Below, piece after piece: positions 5,519 to 5,977 of a stretch of 5,977 bases of DNA. Location: the NCBI GenBank assembly GCA_004366195.1, contig SIRV01000059.1, forward strand, positions 1-5,977, written 5' to 3'. How positions within the stretch are numbered: position 1 is the stretch's first letter; each line of letters begins with the position of its first letter. The position numbers and the translations under genes were made by a program. This DNA comes from Actinomycetota bacterium. Lineage in GTDB: Bacteria > Actinomycetota > UBA4738 > HRBIN12. Below the pieces are notes generated by a model. It saw only the letters and a program-made list of their open reading frames with translations. It ran no database searches and was not told where the DNA came from.

Positions 5519-5977
5519 CTACGGGTAGAGGCGGACGAGCCGCCACCCGTCGTGCTCGCGCGTGTAACGGAACCGGTCGTGCAGCCGGTGTTCCCGGCCC
5601 TTCCAGAACTCGAAGACCTCCGGCACGATCCGGAACCCGCCCCAGTGGGGCGGCAGCGGCACGTCCTCGCCGGGGAAGCGCTCGGCCGCGGCCCGGTAGG
5701 CGGCCTCGAGCTCCGCGCGGGAGCGCACCGGTTCGCTCTGGCGCGAGGCCCACGCGCCGAGACGCGCCTCGCGGGGGCGGGTGCGGAAGTAGGCCTCGGC
5801 CTCCTCGCGGGTCGCCGGCTCGACGGGCCCGGCGAGCGAGACCTGGCGGTCGAGCTCGCGCCAGAGGAACACCGCGGCCGCCCACGGGTTCTCCGCGAGG
5901 TCCCGGCCCTTGCGGCTGCCGAGGTTGGTGAAGAACAGGACCCCCCGCTCGTCCAGGCCCTTCATGAGCACGTGGCG
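5519..5977 (-). CDS. pdxH: Pyridoxine/pyridoxamine 5'-phosphate oxidase, N-terminus outside window
   Basis: FMN-dependent oxidase that converts pyridoxamine or pyridoxine 5'-phosphate to pyridoxal 5'-phosphate, in vitamin B6 synthesis and salvage. The frame runs off the right edge. About 152 C-terminal residues are visible, against 218 in E. coli, so roughly 65 are missing; the GTG at 5971 and ATG at 5965 are internal by comparison. Numbering from 5971, Asn16-Leu-Gly-Ser-Arg-Lys21 and Arg42-Gln-Val match FMN- and substrate-binding motifs. Tyr61 and Arg65 match the phosphate-site Tyr and Arg. The C-terminal signature Trp110-Gly-Gly-Phe-Arg and Arg129-Leu-His131-Asp-Arg is intact. The residue matching E. 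coli Ser137 appears to be Ala69. The protein ends in Arg-Leu-Tyr-Pro, where E. coli has Arg-Leu-Ala-Pro. Enzyme identity is firm; the Ser-to-Ala change is from memory alignment. Confidence 0.94.
   Translation of the reverse strand, partial: RHVLMKGLDERGVLFFTNLGSRKGRDLAENPWAAAVFLWRELDRQVSLAGPVEPATREEAEAYFRTRPREARLGAWASRQSEPVRSRAELEAAYRAAAERFPGEDVPLPPHWGGFRIVPEVFEFWKGREHRLHDRFRYTREHDGWRLVRLYP

Noticed and set aside
3658..5931. A very long plus-strand open frame (757 codons) spanning the dipeptidase, the intergenic region, osmC and pdxH
   Set aside because: It is antisense or out of frame to three well-recognised genes, crosses the divergent regulatory region and encodes a low-complexity Arg/Gly/Pro/Ala protein. 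High GC removes stop codons from such frames.

Overview
The window is high-GC DNA (G+C estimated near 70 %, not counted) with dense, short-gapped genes, Shine-Dalgarno motifs and GTG starts. A recognisable bacterial proteasome activator (Bpa/PafE) ending in Gly-Gln-Tyr-Leu points strongly to an actinobacterium. I cannot resolve the order or genus. There are seven protein-coding genes and no sign of an RNA gene, insertion sequence, CRISPR array or phage element. The region reads as ordinary chromosome; I did not find a clearly novel system.

Left block (2-3004, plus strand): three parts of a polyamine-type ABC importer. These are a substrate-binding lipoprotein whose 5' end lies outside the window, then two inner-membrane permeases of the PotB and PotC type that overlap by 4 bp. 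The ATPase (PotA type) is not here and is probably upstream. A perfect 12-bp inverted repeat sits between the binding-protein gene and the permease genes. It is well placed to lower permease expression relative to the binding protein.

Middle block (3023-4920, minus strand): bpa and, 41-50 bp upstream of it on the same strand, an M20-family metallodipeptidase with a complete set of metal-ligand and catalytic residues. Bpa opens the 20S proteasome without ATP, and dipeptidases finish the breakdown of peptides, so the pairing is biochemically sensible, although a functional link is only inferred. bpa converges tail-to-tail with the permease gene.

Right block (4921-5977): a 166-172 bp divergent intergenic region separates the dipeptidase (minus) from an OsmC-type thiol peroxidase-like gene (plus). 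It carries three copies of a CCGAACG element and a 7-1-7 palindrome. This is the most notable non-coding structure in the window. The osmC-like gene converges with a pyridoxine/pyridoxamine 5'-phosphate oxidase gene (pdxH, minus strand) that runs off the right edge.
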